A stretch of DNA of 64,000 nt, from contig CAXXTS010000002.1 of NCBI GenBank assembly GCA_963676345.2, positions 434,001 through 498,000 on the forward strand. Direction: 5' to 3'. The position numbers were made by a program, and so were the translations under genes. Below the pieces are notes generated by a model. That model saw nothing but the letters and a program-made list of their open reading frames with translations, did no database searches and had not been told where the DNA came from. Below, one piece after another: positions 36,076 to 45,606 of the stretch (within the stretch, counting starts at the first letter, position 1; every line of letters begins with the position of its first letter). The stretch comes from G963665925 sp963676345. Its GTDB lineage: Bacteria > Bacillota > Clostridia > Peptostreptococcales > Acidaminobacteraceae.

Positions 36076-36117
36076 CAAAAAGCGCACTGGAAATTCTCAT
36101 GAATTTCCAGTGCGCTT
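36076..36117 (-). terminator. Terminator of the Lon-like protease gene
   Basis: A perfect 17-bp stem (36080-36096 with 36101-36117, arm AAGCGCACTGGAAATTC) has a four-base loop and TTTT following on the minus strand. Confidence 0.9.
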
Positions 36118-36138
36118 AGGCTCATTGTATATAGACAA

Positions 36139-38634
36139 TTACTTCTTATCGTCTTTCTTTTCTTCCTTATTGTCTTCTTTGGCATCCTCTTCAGATGCTT
36201 TTTTTGCCTTACGTACATCCGATGCGCGTTTGGCTACAGGCTCAGCTAGTTCTTCCAGGCGTTTGTCTACTAGGTTGTAGAGACTGCCTTTTTCAAAGCG
36301 ACCATTTCGTGTCCGCTCGCCGGCCTTCATATCCATCAGCACTTCAATACCTTCATCGATTGTATGTACTGAATAAATGTGGAACTGACCCGTTTTAACG
36401 GCTTCAATAACCTCAGGTGAAAGCATCAGGTTCTTTTCGTTCTGATGTGGGATCATAACCCCTTGTTCACCCGTGAGACCCTTCATTTTGCATACCTTAA
36501 AGAACCCTTCAATTTTTTCATTTACGCCGCCAATTGGCTGTATTTCACCGCGCTGGTTGACGGAGCCAGTTACCGCTATAAATTGCTTAATCGGAATACC
36601 TGACAAGCTCGATAGAATGGCATAAAGCTCTGTACTCGATGCCGAGTCTCCATCAACACCTGAATAGAGCTGCTCAAATACAACTTGAGCAGTCAGTGCC
36701 AGTGGTTTTTTCTGAGCAAACTTCTGTCCTAAATAACCGGTTAAAATCATAATACCTTTATCATGACTTGACCCAGACGCTCTAACTTCACGCTCAATAT
36801 TTACAATGCCCGCACGACCTTTATATGTTGATACTGTAATTTTGCTTGGCTTTCCAAATCGGTATTGTCCAGTCCCCATAACAGCTAGGCCATTAATTTC
36901 ACCAACTTTTCTACCATCAACATCGATCAGATAATCTCCCGTTTCAAACATTTCCAGTACTTTTTCTTCGATTTTATTATTTCTGTTTTCAAGCTCTTTT
37001 ACAGCCTTTTCAACATGTTCAGCCTCAACGTGCTCATCGCCGTAGTATTCTGCCCATGTATCTGCTTCATAGAGTATATCAACAAGCTTGTTGAGATGTG
37101 AACTGAGCTTGTTTTGATCATCAGCTTCCCTTGATCCAAACTCAATAATTTTAGCAACTGCGCCCTTACTGAAATGACGCAGATTATCCTTGTGAACATG
37201 CCGCGCGATAAATCTTGAAATCTTTTCAATGGTATCCTTATCACGCTCAAGGGTCATCTCGAAATCTGCCATGATTTTAAAGAGTTTTCTAAATTCTTCA
37301 TCATATGCATAGAGCAGCTGATATGTTCGCGGATCCCCGATAACGATGATTTTTATATCTAGGGGAATAGGCTCAGGTTTAAGCGTTGTTGATACAATGG
37401 AACCTGTCAAACTGCCTATGGACTCAATTTGAATTGTCTCATCCAAAAGTGCACGTTTCAGACTCTTCCAAGCCAGTGGATTAACAAGTATGTCTTTTGC
37501 AAGAACGATTAAGTATCCGCCATTTGCTTCATGAAGGGTTCCAGGCTTAATCATTGTAAAGTCTGTTTTCATAACCCCAAGTTCATTCTTGTATTCAATA
37601 CGTCCCATCATGTTATAGTATGTCGGGTTGGAAGCGAATACGATAGGCGCATGCTTCTTCTCTGAATTGTCAATAAACATATTGAGTTTATAGCGGTCAA
37701 AAAAGGCTTCTGTATTGCGGGCCTGGAACATCATTAGGGGATTTTGCTGTTGCTGTCCCTCTTCTTCTGCTCTGAAATTGTCAACGTGTTCAACAATGTC
37801 ATCGACAACGGAGTCCAGATAATTCTTAACATATTCATTTGCCTTAAAGCGGTCCCTGATATTCATAAGATGATAGCTGGCAACACGGCGCGTCATCTGC
37901 TCATCCAGATTCTTAACCTTTTGTCTGTAGTCTTCTTCCTCTTGCTTAAGCTTATTAAAATGCTCAACCGTTTCAAGGCTCAGTTTATTGGAATTAGATC
38001 TTAATTTTTCGTATTCATCATCCGTAATACTTCTGTACTCCTCTTCGCTCATCGGTTCCCCTTCTTTAAGCGGAATGCTCACAAGCCCCCGCTCGTTTTG
38101 GGTAAACATGAAACCGTATTTTTTTCCGATGACATTGAGTTCCTGGATGATTTTTTCGCTGTTGCGCGTATATTCCTGAAGAACCATAGCCTTGGTATTT
38201 TCATAGTCCTTGCTGTTGAATACATTCTTAATTTCTTTTTTTAGAAATTCAATAGTTCTATCAAATATTTTAATGAATTCCTTCCCTTGTCCCGGCTCAA
38301 AGCTGAGTGCAATCGGGTTGTGAAAATCCTTAAAATTATTTACATAAATCCAGTCATTCGGTACAGGACGCTTGATAGCCTGCTCTTCTGTCAAGAGTCT
38401 AACGTAACTGTTTCTTCCAGTACCCCATGAACCGGATACGTAAATATTGTAACCTCGTTTGCGAATTGAAAGACCAAAGTCCATTGCTTTTGAAGCACGT
38501 TCCTGACCAATAATACCATGCAGCGGTGCCAGCTCTTCAGTAGAGTCAAAGCTCAGGCAATCCAGTTCACAAGGTGCTGTCAATCGGTCTAGCGGTAGTC
38601 TATACTTACTGATGTCAGTTTTCTTTACAGCCAT
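36139..38634 (-). CDS. Lon-family (AAA_32-type) ATP-dependent protease
   Basis: This 831-residue protein starts at ATG 38634 (MAVKKTDISKYRLP) after GGGGG. An N-terminal P-loop-like region reads GSWGTGRNS, with Arg where Walker A has Lys, as in this Lon subfamily. A long helical insertion lies between about 150 and 280, with an AAA core (EANGGYLIVLAKDIL). The C-terminal protease domain has SGVDGDSASSTE (catalytic Ser) and PIGGVNEKIEGFF (catalytic Lys). It ends in a Lys/Asp/Glu tail. It is a cytosolic quality-control protease by family; substrates are unknown. The gene is monocistronic. Confidence 0.9.
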   Translation of the reverse strand: MAVKKTDISKYRLPLDRLTAPCELDCLSFDSTEELAPLHGIIGQERASKAMDFGLSIRKRGYNIYVSGSWGTGRNSYVRLLTEEQAIKRPVPNDWIYVNNFKDFHNPIALSFEPGQGKEFIKIFDRTIEFLKKEIKNVFNSKDYENTKAMVLQEYTRNSEKIIQELNVIGKKYGFMFTQNERGLVSIPLKEGEPMSEEEYRSITDDEYEKLRSNSNKLSLETVEHFNKLKQEEEDYRQKVKNLDEQMTRRVASYHLMNIRDRFKANEYVKNYLDSVVDDIVEHVDNFRAEEEGQQQQNPLMMFQARNTEAFFDRYKLNMFIDNSEKKHAPIVFASNPTYYNMMGRIEYKNELGVMKTDFTMIKPGTLHEANGGYLIVLAKDILVNPLAWKSLKRALLDETIQIESIGSLTGSIVSTTLKPEPIPLDIKIIVIGDPRTYQLLYAYDEEFRKLFKIMADFEMTLERDKDTIEKISRFIARHVHKDNLRHFSKGAVAKIIEFGSREADDQNKLSSHLNKLVDILYEADTWAEYYGDEHVEAEHVEKAVKELENRNNKIEEKVLEMFETGDYLIDVDGRKVGEINGLAVMGTGQYRFGKPSKITVSTYKGRAGIVNIEREVRASGSSHDKGIMILTGYLGQKFAQKKPLALTAQVVFEQLYSGVDGDSASSTELYAILSSLSGIPIKQFIAVTGSVNQRGEIQPIGGVNEKIEGFFKVCKMKGLTGEQGVMIPHQNEKNLMLSPEVIEAVKTGQFHIYSVHTIDEGIEVLMDMKAGERTRNGRFEKGSLYNLVDKRLEELAEPVAKRASDVRKAKKASEEDAKEDNKEEKKDDKK

Positions 38635-38761
38635 ATGTATTCCCCCAATCATGTGCGGTTTTATTCTTTTAGCTGATTTATACCCTTTTGTTATCGGTTT
38701 ATTGCCCCTTTATTCATCGAATACTCAATTTTTACGAAAATAAAAAGCAATTGTATGCCGA

Positions 38762-39496
38762 CTATATTTCTATCAGCTGGTTTTCCATAACGATAAAAAC
38801 AGGCTTTTTTATCCAACTTGCATAGTGTGCGTCTGAATACTCAGGATTCCTGTGGATCAGACCTACTTCTTTTATACGCCCATTAATATCGTATACTTTT
38901 AATATTTCTTCCAAGCTGGTGTGTTCTCCTGCATAAATTTCCTCTTTTACCCAACATTCATGAAGAAGCAGGTCAACAGGCAGCTTAAAAATGGCTGGAT
39001 CTATTTTCGTATCGGTTGCAATGTGCAGCTTGTCTTCAATTGTAATACCAAATGAGGGCTGGGTATGTTTTTGTGGATGAATGCCAATCTTCACCGGCCC
39101 AATATGAAAGCCCGCATCTGAATACGACTTGCACACGACAGATTTTGCAAGGGTTTCAACCCCCGTTGTGACAATTGGCTGTGTGAGGAAATCAGAAAGG
39201 ACTTCATCACAGGTCTTTTCGTAGTTTGGCTTACCAGGTCCCCATATTGTGAGTTTATGACTGCTGAGGTACTTCGGCAGATAAAAAAGTCCCGCAACGT
39301 GATCTAGATGGTAGTGGGTCAATATTAAATCGACCCTATCGTATTTGGAAAGTAGGGTTTGGTAACCTGACAAATTGACAGTACCCGTTCCAGCATCTAC
39401 TAAGATTAAACGGGCCTTGTATTCAATAAGAAACGATGTGGTTTGTCGGTGAAAGGATGGCATCCACCCGCCTACCCCCAATGGCCATATTTTCAT
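38762..39496 (-). CDS. MBL-fold metal-dependent hydrolase
   Basis: This 244-residue protein has MBL motifs in order: LILTHYHLDHVAG (HxHxDH), TQPSFGITIEDKLHIATDTK with its conserved Asp, and LLLHECW with a later His. The N-terminus (MKIWPLGVGGWMPS) fits the RNase Z/phosphonate-type superfamily, where such stand-alone enzymes act on phosphodiesters. The substrate is not evident. It is last in a five-gene unit beginning at the exonuclease gene (42003), 13 bases after the lipoprotein gene. Confidence 0.8.
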   Translation of the reverse strand: MKIWPLGVGGWMPSFHRQTTSFLIEYKARLILVDAGTGTVNLSGYQTLLSKYDRVDLILTHYHLDHVAGLFYLPKYLSSHKLTIWGPGKPNYEKTCDEVLSDFLTQPIVTTGVETLAKSVVCKSYSDAGFHIGPVKIGIHPQKHTQPSFGITIEDKLHIATDTKIDPAIFKLPVDLLLHECWVKEEIYAGEHTSLEEILKVYDINGRIKEVGLIHRNPEYSDAHYASWIKKPVFIVMENQLIEI

Positions 39497-39509
39497 GTCT
39501 CCTCCCTTT

Positions 39510-40379
39510 CTACTCCACGCTTACACTTAAAAAGGACTGTGTGTCGTCTTTGTTTATTCGAACATACTTGATGATTCCGGCATCATCAATGCTGAGGTCT
39601 GCGCAGTAATAGTCATTTCCACCGCCATCTAGGGTCTCGAAACGTGTCCTGCTTAGAGAGTACATAAAGACCCCCGTTGAATACATCTGTTGTGTCTGTG
39701 TCCCTGTATAAAGCATCGATGGATTTTCATTGAGGTAGACAATGCCCTTGTCTCCCCAGACAGGCAGGCCTGAATACTCAAAGCTCCCCAGTAAGTTCAG
39801 ATTATTTAAAGTGTATATGTATCCCTTTTCTTTATCATCCACTTCCGTTTCTACAACAAAATGTGCATCGTCCGGCGACCAGCTCAAAGCCTGAACGCCG
39901 TCAAAGGTATCGACGAGCTGTATTGATTGGTCTGCTAAATTGAAAATGTAGACTTCCCCGCGCTGTTGATTACCGGTTACCCAAAATGGCATGCGTGTGC
40001 CTGTACCATCTTTTGAAAGCGTATAGACATTGTCATAAGCGTCTATAATGGAGGCGACTGTCTCTTCAGTCAAACCCGCAGAAATACTCTGAAAAAACAC
40101 ACGTACCATCTTTTTGTTTTCCGCTCTCATTTCTAAGACCAGGGTGTCATCGCCCCCGCTATTTTCACCAAGGCTATTCATTTGCTGCTTTAGCTGATCG
40201 ATGGAAACTTTTAAGTCAGATACTTCTTTTTCTAAGTTTTGAATGCGTCCCTGCTGGGCAGTCACAACCAAGTCCATATCCTCAATATCTTCTGAGTAGA
40301 CCTCGCCTTGACCTTGGGTACATCCCTGTGTTACAACAAGTGCCCCAGCAAGCATTGCCAATATCCAGAATTTTTTCAT
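39510..40379 (-). CDS. Lipoprotein with coiled coil and propeller-like domain
   Basis: This 289-residue protein starts at ATG 40379, four bases after GGAGGG. The signal ends LVVTQGC, an acceptable lipobox. Residues about 28-65 form a coiled coil (RIQNLEKEVSDLKVSIDQL). The rest contains short beta repeats, for example SWSPDDAHFVVET, similar to TolB/WD-type propellers but too few for a full propeller. I do not recognise a family. The start lies inside the upstream acetyltransferase gene, so the two overlap or abut at their ends. Confidence 0.7.
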   Translation of the reverse strand: MKKFWILAMLAGALVVTQGCTQGQGEVYSEDIEDMDLVVTAQQGRIQNLEKEVSDLKVSIDQLKQQMNSLGENSGGDDTLVLEMRAENKKMVRVFFQSISAGLTEETVASIIDAYDNVYTLSKDGTGTRMPFWVTGNQQRGEVYIFNLADQSIQLVDTFDGVQALSWSPDDAHFVVETEVDDKEKGYIYTLNNLNLLGSFEYSGLPVWGDKGIVYLNENPSMLYTGTQTQQMYSTGVFMYSLSRTRFETLDGGGNDYYCADLSIDDAGIIKYVRINKDDTQSFLSVSVE

Positions 40380-40390
40380 TGAGCCCTCCA

Positions 40391-40879
40391 CTATAAGTGC
40401 TTGTGAAAAATCATATCGTCAATCCACTGGCCAGTCTCTGAATGTCTATGATGCATGTGTACAGCACCCGTACAGCTGAATCCTTCCTTTAACACGGCAT
40501 TTATTGAGCTATGATTGTTACTGTATATATATGCTCGAAGAATTAAGACGCCACGTTCACGCAGTATAGGATACACATATGCACTCAGGGTTCGTACAAG
40601 CCCTTCCCCTCTTCTTGATTTCCTTACGGCTGCAGACATGAATACGCTATGCTCTCTACCACGTGCGCCCTGACTCGCCTTGATTAAGGCAATGATATGA
40701 TTGGCTTCACGCAAAATAAAAATGTGTTCCCTAGGACTTTCTATCCAAGCTTTTACTTCATCCACACTTTGAACCTCGGCAAAGCTCATTTCAGCGCCTT
40801 CCTCTTTCAGCTGCAGGCAATATTCATATATGCTTTGTGCGTCTATCGCTTTTGCTTCTGATGCATTCAAATCTACCAC
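40391..40879 (-). CDS. GNAT-family N-acetyltransferase
   Basis: This 162-residue protein has the GNAT fold. The acetyl-CoA motif A appears as FMSAAVRKSRRGEGLVRTL (R-x-x-G-x-G/A), then LRAYIYSNNHSSINAVLKEGF (motif B) and a final CTGAVHMHHRHSETG. The substrate is not predictable. It is third gene in the 42.0-38.8 kb unit, 15 bases downstream of the DUF2164 gene. Its last codons overlap the ribosome site of the lipoprotein gene. Confidence 0.8.
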   Translation of the reverse strand: MVDLNASEAKAIDAQSIYEYCLQLKEEGAEMSFAEVQSVDEVKAWIESPREHIFILREANHIIALIKASQGARGREHSVFMSAAVRKSRRGEGLVRTLSAYVYPILRERGVLILRAYIYSNNHSSINAVLKEGFSCTGAVHMHHRHSETGQWIDDMIFHKHL

Positions 40880-40894
40880 TCCCCTAATAAAATG

Positions 40895-41125
40895 CTACTT
40901 TTCAAGACTGTATCCGTCTTCTACGCGTTCGCTCATATAGCGCAGGGCATCTCTTACGCCTTGGTTATACGCTTCAATGCCTATGTCTTCCATAAAAAAA
41001 TCCAGTACAAGCATGGCCGCAAGATCTCCCAAATCTTCCCCGCGCTCTTCTTCAAAGAAACTTTTAATTTGTTCAATCATGCGTTTCTTTGTTTCATCAT
41101 CAAATTTCAATGGCTTTTTTCTCAT
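40895..41125 (-). CDS. DUF2164 family protein
   Basis: This 76-residue acidic-helical protein (MRKKPLKFDDETKKRM; FFEEERGEDLGDLAAMLVLD; GIEAYNQGVRDALRYMSER) matches DUF2164, a small cytosolic family of unknown function found in Firmicutes and proteobacteria. Its ATG overlaps the exonuclease stop by one base (TAATG), so it is coupled to that gene. No catalytic motif is visible. Confidence 0.85.
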   Translation of the reverse strand: MRKKPLKFDDETKKRMIEQIKSFFEEERGEDLGDLAAMLVLDFFMEDIGIEAYNQGVRDALRYMSERVEDGYSLEK

Positions 41126-42003
41126 TATTTTTCCTCCATAAACTGGTCGATCAATTTCATTTGCTTAAGCTTCAAAATCACCTGTATCTGATAAAACTCC
41201 AACTGATGATCCAGAAGTTTATAGAGCTGTGCCACGCGACTTTCTCTTTTAGCCGCATCAAGCACCCTATGACAGTCTTGACTTTCTGGCAGACACGCTC
41301 TTAGATAGGCCGCATATTTTAAGTAATTTTCCACGCTCAGCCACTCTAAAAGATACTTCATGACCGTCGATTCCTTGACATTCATAAGCTGTGCAATTTC
41401 AGCGACGGATTTTCCTGATTCAAGATGTGCTTCATAAGCCAGAACCCGTGTGCTCTTTGCTTTATTCTTTTCTTTTCCGCTGACCCACTGCTGCCAGTCA
41501 AGTACTTGTGCCATTTGAAGAAAGGCATCTGCAGTCACCTTTGCATCGTCAAGCGCTCTATGGGCGTTATCATTATGGAGTCCAAAGTATGTTGTTAAAT
41601 CTGAAAGTTTTGCACCGCCTGACTGGATTCCAAGCTTTTTCTTGTACCCTCTGAACATCCGCATAGTGCATATATACTGGTCTATACGGCTAAGGCCTGC
41701 CTCACTTAGGGCATTATTTAAAAAACGCATATCGAATCCAGCATTGTGGGCAACAATTATTTTTTTGTTCAAAAATTTATTGAACTTTTCAATCACTTCT
41801 GAAAGCTGTGGCGCCTCCTTAACCATTGCATTGGTGATGCCGGTAATCTGTGTTATACGCCTTGAAATAGGCCTATTTGGATTAATCAAAGTACTGCGTG
41901 TATCCACGATTTCACCATCTCGTACCCATACATATCCAATTTCAATGATTGTATCTTCATTTCTCAAGCCAGTTGTCTCAAAATCGAGAACTACAAAATC
42001 CAT
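41125..42003 (-). CDS. DnaQ-like 3'-5' exonuclease with C-terminal helical/HTH module
   Basis: This 292-residue protein has an N-terminal DEDDh exonuclease domain of about 170 residues: VVLDFETTGL (Exo I), IIVAHNAGFDMRFL (Exo II) and NAHRALDDAKVTADAF (Exo III, with H and D). The C-terminal 110 residues contain a helix-turn-helix-like LESGKSVAEIAQLMNVKEST, similar to the C-terminal helical domains of RecQ-type helicases, plus a charged helix ending. That combination is unlike PolC or the plain epsilon subunit. It is first of the five-gene unit ending with the MBL protein. Confidence 0.8.
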   Translation of the reverse strand: MDFVVLDFETTGLRNEDTIIEIGYVWVRDGEIVDTRSTLINPNRPISRRITQITGITNAMVKEAPQLSEVIEKFNKFLNKKIIVAHNAGFDMRFLNNALSEAGLSRIDQYICTMRMFRGYKKKLGIQSGGAKLSDLTTYFGLHNDNAHRALDDAKVTADAFLQMAQVLDWQQWVSGKEKNKAKSTRVLAYEAHLESGKSVAEIAQLMNVKESTVMKYLLEWLSVENYLKYAAYLRACLPESQDCHRVLDAAKRESRVAQLYKLLDHQLEFYQIQVILKLKQMKLIDQFMEEK

Positions 42004-42326
42004 ATATCCCTCACGTTTTTCTCATAATTTATTTTTCCAATACACTTATTATACCAAATCTATACAAATCATCTTTAGGAATCCTCTGCAGAATGATATG
42101 AAATAATTCACAAGCATATCCAGCCCCAGTATGGACTGTTCACACTTTTCAGATTCAATTTATAGCCCGAAGGCTGTCTATAAAATTAAATGCCTACTTG
42201 AGATGAATAAATGATCCCCCCCCCTTAGGAAAGTTCTCTACACTTCTGAACATGAACCAGGATTGACGCACATAAAAAAAGAGTGCTGCATTTAGCAGCA
42301 CCCATAATTCAAATTTTCTATTTTAG
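42004..42326. other. Intergenic region before the exonuclease unit
   Basis: This holds the exonuclease upstream region and the terminator at 42275-42304. A run of nine C residues at 42216-42224 stands out but is not within a gene. No other feature was recognised. Confidence 0.5.
42275..42304 (-). terminator. Terminator of the S1-protein operon
   Basis: The hairpin GTGCTGC-TAAAT-GCAGCAC is followed by TCTTTTTTTATG on the minus strand, 23 bases past the small-protein stop at 42327. Confidence 0.88.
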
Positions 42327-42509
42327 TTATTTAGGCGTTCGATTAATATTTCTCAACCAGCAAACGAGTAGACCCACACCCAAAATGGTTCTTACAACCG
42401 ACAAAATGGGATTGGCGTAAAACGACATATGAATCAAGCTCAATTGAAATGTAGGGGTGTTGTAATTACCTGAATTCCTGACAATTCTTCTGTCTGGTTT
42501 AGAATACAT
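42327..42509 (-). CDS. Small single-helix membrane protein (60 aa), downstream of the S1 gene
   Basis: The ATG at 42509 lies eight bases after AAGGAG, just beyond the stop of the S1-domain gene. The 60-residue product begins MYSKPDRRIVRNSGNYN and has one hydrophobic segment (ILSVVRTILGVGLLVCWL) near its C-terminus. I do not recognise a family. It shares the terminator at 42275-42304 with the S1 gene, which supports it being expressed. Confidence 0.5.
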   Translation of the reverse strand: MYSKPDRRIVRNSGNYNTPTFQLSLIHMSFYANPILSVVRTILGVGLLVCWLRNINRTPK

Positions 42510-42514
42510 AGTCA

Positions 42515-43684
42515 CTACTCCTTAAACAGATCCTTTAGTTTGTCTGCAAATACATCACCCAGCGTTGCTGAAGCATCACCTTCTTGAGTGAATTCATCTA
42601 GCGCTTCCTGAATTTCTGCACTCTCATCATCGACAGCTTTAATAGAAAGACTCATACGCTGCTCAGATGGCTTGATGCCAAGAATTCTAACTTCTACTTC
42701 CTGACCTGCTTCAAGGGCATCTTTAGGGTGCTTGATGTGCTCGTTTGAAATCTCAGAAATATGTACAAGACCTTCAACACCTGATTCAAGCTGAACAAAA
42801 GCACCAAAGTCTGCAACTCTTACAACTTTTCCTTTAACAACATCATTGACATTGTGGTATGCATCGATATTGTCCCAAGGGTTATCTTGAACGCCATGGA
42901 CTTTCAATGAAATTCTGTTCTTTTCCTTGTTGACTTCAAGAACTTCAACATCTACCACATCGCCAATGCTTACAACTTCACTTGGGTGCTTAACACGCTT
43001 CCAGCTTAGTTGTGAAACGTGAGCAAGACCATCTAGTCCACCGATATCAATGAAGGCACCAAACTTTTCAAGACGCTTAACTTCACCCTTCATCATATCG
43101 CCAGCTGCTAGTGTATCCCAGAGCTTTTGACGTGTTTCTTTTAGCGCGTCCATTTCAACTGCTTTTCCTGAAAGGACAACGTTTTTCTTTTCTCGGTTAA
43201 GCTCAATGACCTTTACGTCCATTTCCTTGCCCGCAAAAGCTTCCAGGTCTTCAACATAGGAAACCGACAGTTGAGAAGCTGGAATGAAAGCTCTGATGCC
43301 TTTAACAAAAGCAACCGCGCCACCCTTTACCGCTTCCTTAACTGTAATGTGGATTGCTGTTCCTGCTTCTTTAGCAGCCTCTAGCTCATCCCATACTACA
43401 ATTTGGTCAGCACGTTTTTTAGAAAGCACAACATTGCCTTCGCCATCGTCTGCCTTCATGATGTAAACGTCGATTACATCGCCTTCAGCAACAACATCAG
43501 CAGGTGACTTTCCACTTTCAGCGCTGATTTCATTCTTTGAGATAATACCGTCTGACATATGTCCAATGTTAACGATAACATCTTCATCGCCGACAGTCAT
43601 AACAGTGCCTTTGATTACAGCACCCTTTTCCAACTTTGTCATGGACTTGTCGATTTCATCCATGAACTGGTTCATATCTGACAT
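42515..43684 (-). CDS. rpsA: Ribosomal protein S1 homologue (four S1 domains)
   Basis: This 389-residue RNA-binding protein has four S1 (OB) repeats. Repeats 3 and 4 are clear: GEVKRLEKFGAFIDIGGLDG and GKVVRVADFGAFVQLESGVE. Repeat 1 reads GTVMTVGDEDVIVNIGHMSD. This length is typical of low-GC Gram-positive S1 homologues (B. subtilis YpfD), which are shorter than the six-domain E. coli S1. It acts at the ribosome or on mRNA. No IspH or CMK fusion or neighbour is present. A small membrane protein gene follows it in the same transcript. Confidence 0.9.
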   Translation of the reverse strand: MSDMNQFMDEIDKSMTKLEKGAVIKGTVMTVGDEDVIVNIGHMSDGIISKNEISAESGKSPADVVAEGDVIDVYIMKADDGEGNVVLSKKRADQIVVWDELEAAKEAGTAIHITVKEAVKGGAVAFVKGIRAFIPASQLSVSYVEDLEAFAGKEMDVKVIELNREKKNVVLSGKAVEMDALKETRQKLWDTLAAGDMMKGEVKRLEKFGAFIDIGGLDGLAHVSQLSWKRVKHPSEVVSIGDVVDVEVLEVNKEKNRISLKVHGVQDNPWDNIDAYHNVNDVVKGKVVRVADFGAFVQLESGVEGLVHISEISNEHIKHPKDALEAGQEVEVRILGIKPSEQRMSLSIKAVDDESAEIQEALDEFTQEGDASATLGDVFADKLKDLFKE

Positions 43685-43875
43685 AATTCACTCTCCTTAT
43701 AGGTATTCATCTACATTATTATAACAAATAATCAGATATTTCCGATTATAAAATTGTATAATATTTGGATTCTAAGCATTTATAACATTAAGATTATGTT
43801 ACGTCATACATTTTGATAATGCAAGTCATCTTGCTTTGCGCTCCTGAGTTTATGATGGCATTCCTGCAAAAATAA

Positions 43876-43900
43876 CCCGCTGCACATGCAGCGGGCTAAG
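43876..43900 (-). terminator. Terminator of the ilv operon
   Basis: The arms CCCGCTGCA and TGCAGCGGG (43876-43895) are followed by TTATTTTTGC on the minus strand, 38 bases past the ilvB stop. Confidence 0.88.
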
Positions 43901-43938
43901 GAAAGATGTTTGTATGAAGTTAAAGATGTTTCTCAGGT

Positions 43939-45591
43939 TTAACCGAGAATAAATTCCGATATTGGACACCCTGGCGGGACAATCGGATATACATCCTCAT
44001 CTTTTTCAATTCGGCAGTCAATAAGTACTGGTTCTTTGCCGTGACCACCCCAACTCAGAGCTGCTTCCAATTCTTCGCTAGTCGTCACCTTAAAGCCTTG
44101 AATGCCATAAGCACCCGCGAGCTTCACATAATCAATTTCTTCACCGATACAGGTCTGTGAGTAGCGCTCGTTCTGGAAGAGTTTTTGCCACTGACGCACC
44201 ATGCCAAGAGCACCGTTATTCATCAGTACAATTGTCACTGGAATATTGTCTGCAGCAAGGGTTGAAAGTTCATTGCAGTTCATTCTGAAACTGCCGTCAC
44301 CCGTCACCAGTACAACCGGTGTGCTTGGATTTCCAACTTTTGCACCTACCGCTGCGCCAAGACCATAACCCATGGTGCCAAGGCCGCCTGATGTCATAAA
44401 CTGTCTTGGTCTTTCAAATGGCCAGTACTGTGCAGTCCACATCTGGTGTTGTCCAACATCGGTTGCAATGATGGCATCGCCCAGTTTTTCGTGAACGGTT
44501 TCCAGTATGGTCTTTGGATTTACAGCTTTATTTAGGAATGAAACTTCTTGCTTCTCACTGTTGATTTCCTGATGCCAACTAGACCGGTCCTGGTTTTCTA
44601 TCGCATAAGTGAGCGACTCCATCCACACTTGCAGGTCACCGCAAAGTCTTAGGTCAGCAGTCATGTTCTTGTCAAACTCTGTTTTATCAATATCAATATG
44701 AATGATTTTAGCCTTATTAGCAAATTTATCTGGATTGCCGATAACGCGGTCACTAAACCGCGCTCCTACAGCAATAATCAAATCACTTTCCATTACAGCG
44801 AGATTTGTCTCAGAAAACCCGTGCATTCCAACAAGGCCGTAGGACAATGCGTTATCTCTAGGAATGGTCCCGAGTCCCATGAGTGTATTCACCACAGGGA
44901 TGTCCCCACGCTGGGCAAAATCAAGCAAGCCTTTCTCGGCTTCGCCTAGAATAACCCCGCCCCCTGCATAGATGACAGGTCGCTTAGCTGCATTAATCCA
45001 CTCGACAGCCATGTCCAGGTCGCCCTGCATTTTGGGGGTCTCCTGAATGGATTTCATGGCTTCTTCATTTGCAGTGTAATCTGCTTTGGCAATAAAAGCA
45101 TCTTTTGTGATATCCACGAGGACAGGGCCTGGTCTGCCTGAGACCGCTATGCTCATCGCCTCATCAAGTACTTTTGAAATATCTCTAACATCACGCACCA
45201 GATAGCTATGCTTTGTAATCGGCAACGTCATGCCTGTTATGTCAATCTCCTGAAATGAATCGCGTCCTAGGAGCATACTCGGAACTTGTCCGGTTATAAC
45301 CACCATAGGTACTGAATCCATATATGCTGTAGCAATTCCCGTCACTGTATTGGTTGCACCCGGGCCTGAAGTGGCAAAGCACACGCCCAGCTTTCCTGTT
45401 GAACGGGCGTATCCGTCTGCAGCATGTACGGCGCCTTGTTCATGTGCTGAGCGAATATGTGTGAATGCATCCATTTCATCATAAAGTGCATCATAAAGTG
45501 GAATCACCGCACCCCCGGGATACCCGAATATCGTATCTACGTCATGGGCCTTTAAACACTCAAGTACAATTTGCGCCCCCGTTAACTGCAT
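43939..45591 (-). CDS. ilvB: Acetolactate synthase, large subunit
   Basis: This 550-residue ThDP enzyme condenses pyruvate (or pyruvate and 2-ketobutyrate) for valine, leucine and isoleucine synthesis. It has the N-terminal pyrimidine-binding glutamate region (YPGGAVIPLYDALY, HEQGAVHAADGYAR), central FAD domain and C-terminal ThDP motif GDGSFRMNCNELSTLAAD ... NN. FERPRQFMTSGGLGTMGYG is the usual pyrophosphate-domain segment. It is the last gene of ilvN-ilvC-ilvD-ilvB, 15 bases after ilvD. The small regulatory subunit is encoded at the operon start. Confidence 0.95.
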   Translation of the reverse strand: MQLTGAQIVLECLKAHDVDTIFGYPGGAVIPLYDALYDEMDAFTHIRSAHEQGAVHAADGYARSTGKLGVCFATSGPGATNTVTGIATAYMDSVPMVVITGQVPSMLLGRDSFQEIDITGMTLPITKHSYLVRDVRDISKVLDEAMSIAVSGRPGPVLVDITKDAFIAKADYTANEEAMKSIQETPKMQGDLDMAVEWINAAKRPVIYAGGGVILGEAEKGLLDFAQRGDIPVVNTLMGLGTIPRDNALSYGLVGMHGFSETNLAVMESDLIIAVGARFSDRVIGNPDKFANKAKIIHIDIDKTEFDKNMTADLRLCGDLQVWMESLTYAIENQDRSSWHQEINSEKQEVSFLNKAVNPKTILETVHEKLGDAIIATDVGQHQMWTAQYWPFERPRQFMTSGGLGTMGYGLGAAVGAKVGNPSTPVVLVTGDGSFRMNCNELSTLAADNIPVTIVLMNNGALGMVRQWQKLFQNERYSQTCIGEEIDYVKLAGAYGIQGFKVTTSEELEAALSWGGHGKEPVLIDCRIEKDEDVYPIVPPGCPISEFILG

Positions 45592-45606
45592 GCCATTTCC
45601 CCCTTG

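Noticed and set aside
42216..42224. Run of nine C as a phase-variation tract
   Set aside because: It is outside any gene or promoter I could define, so there is no evidence of switching.
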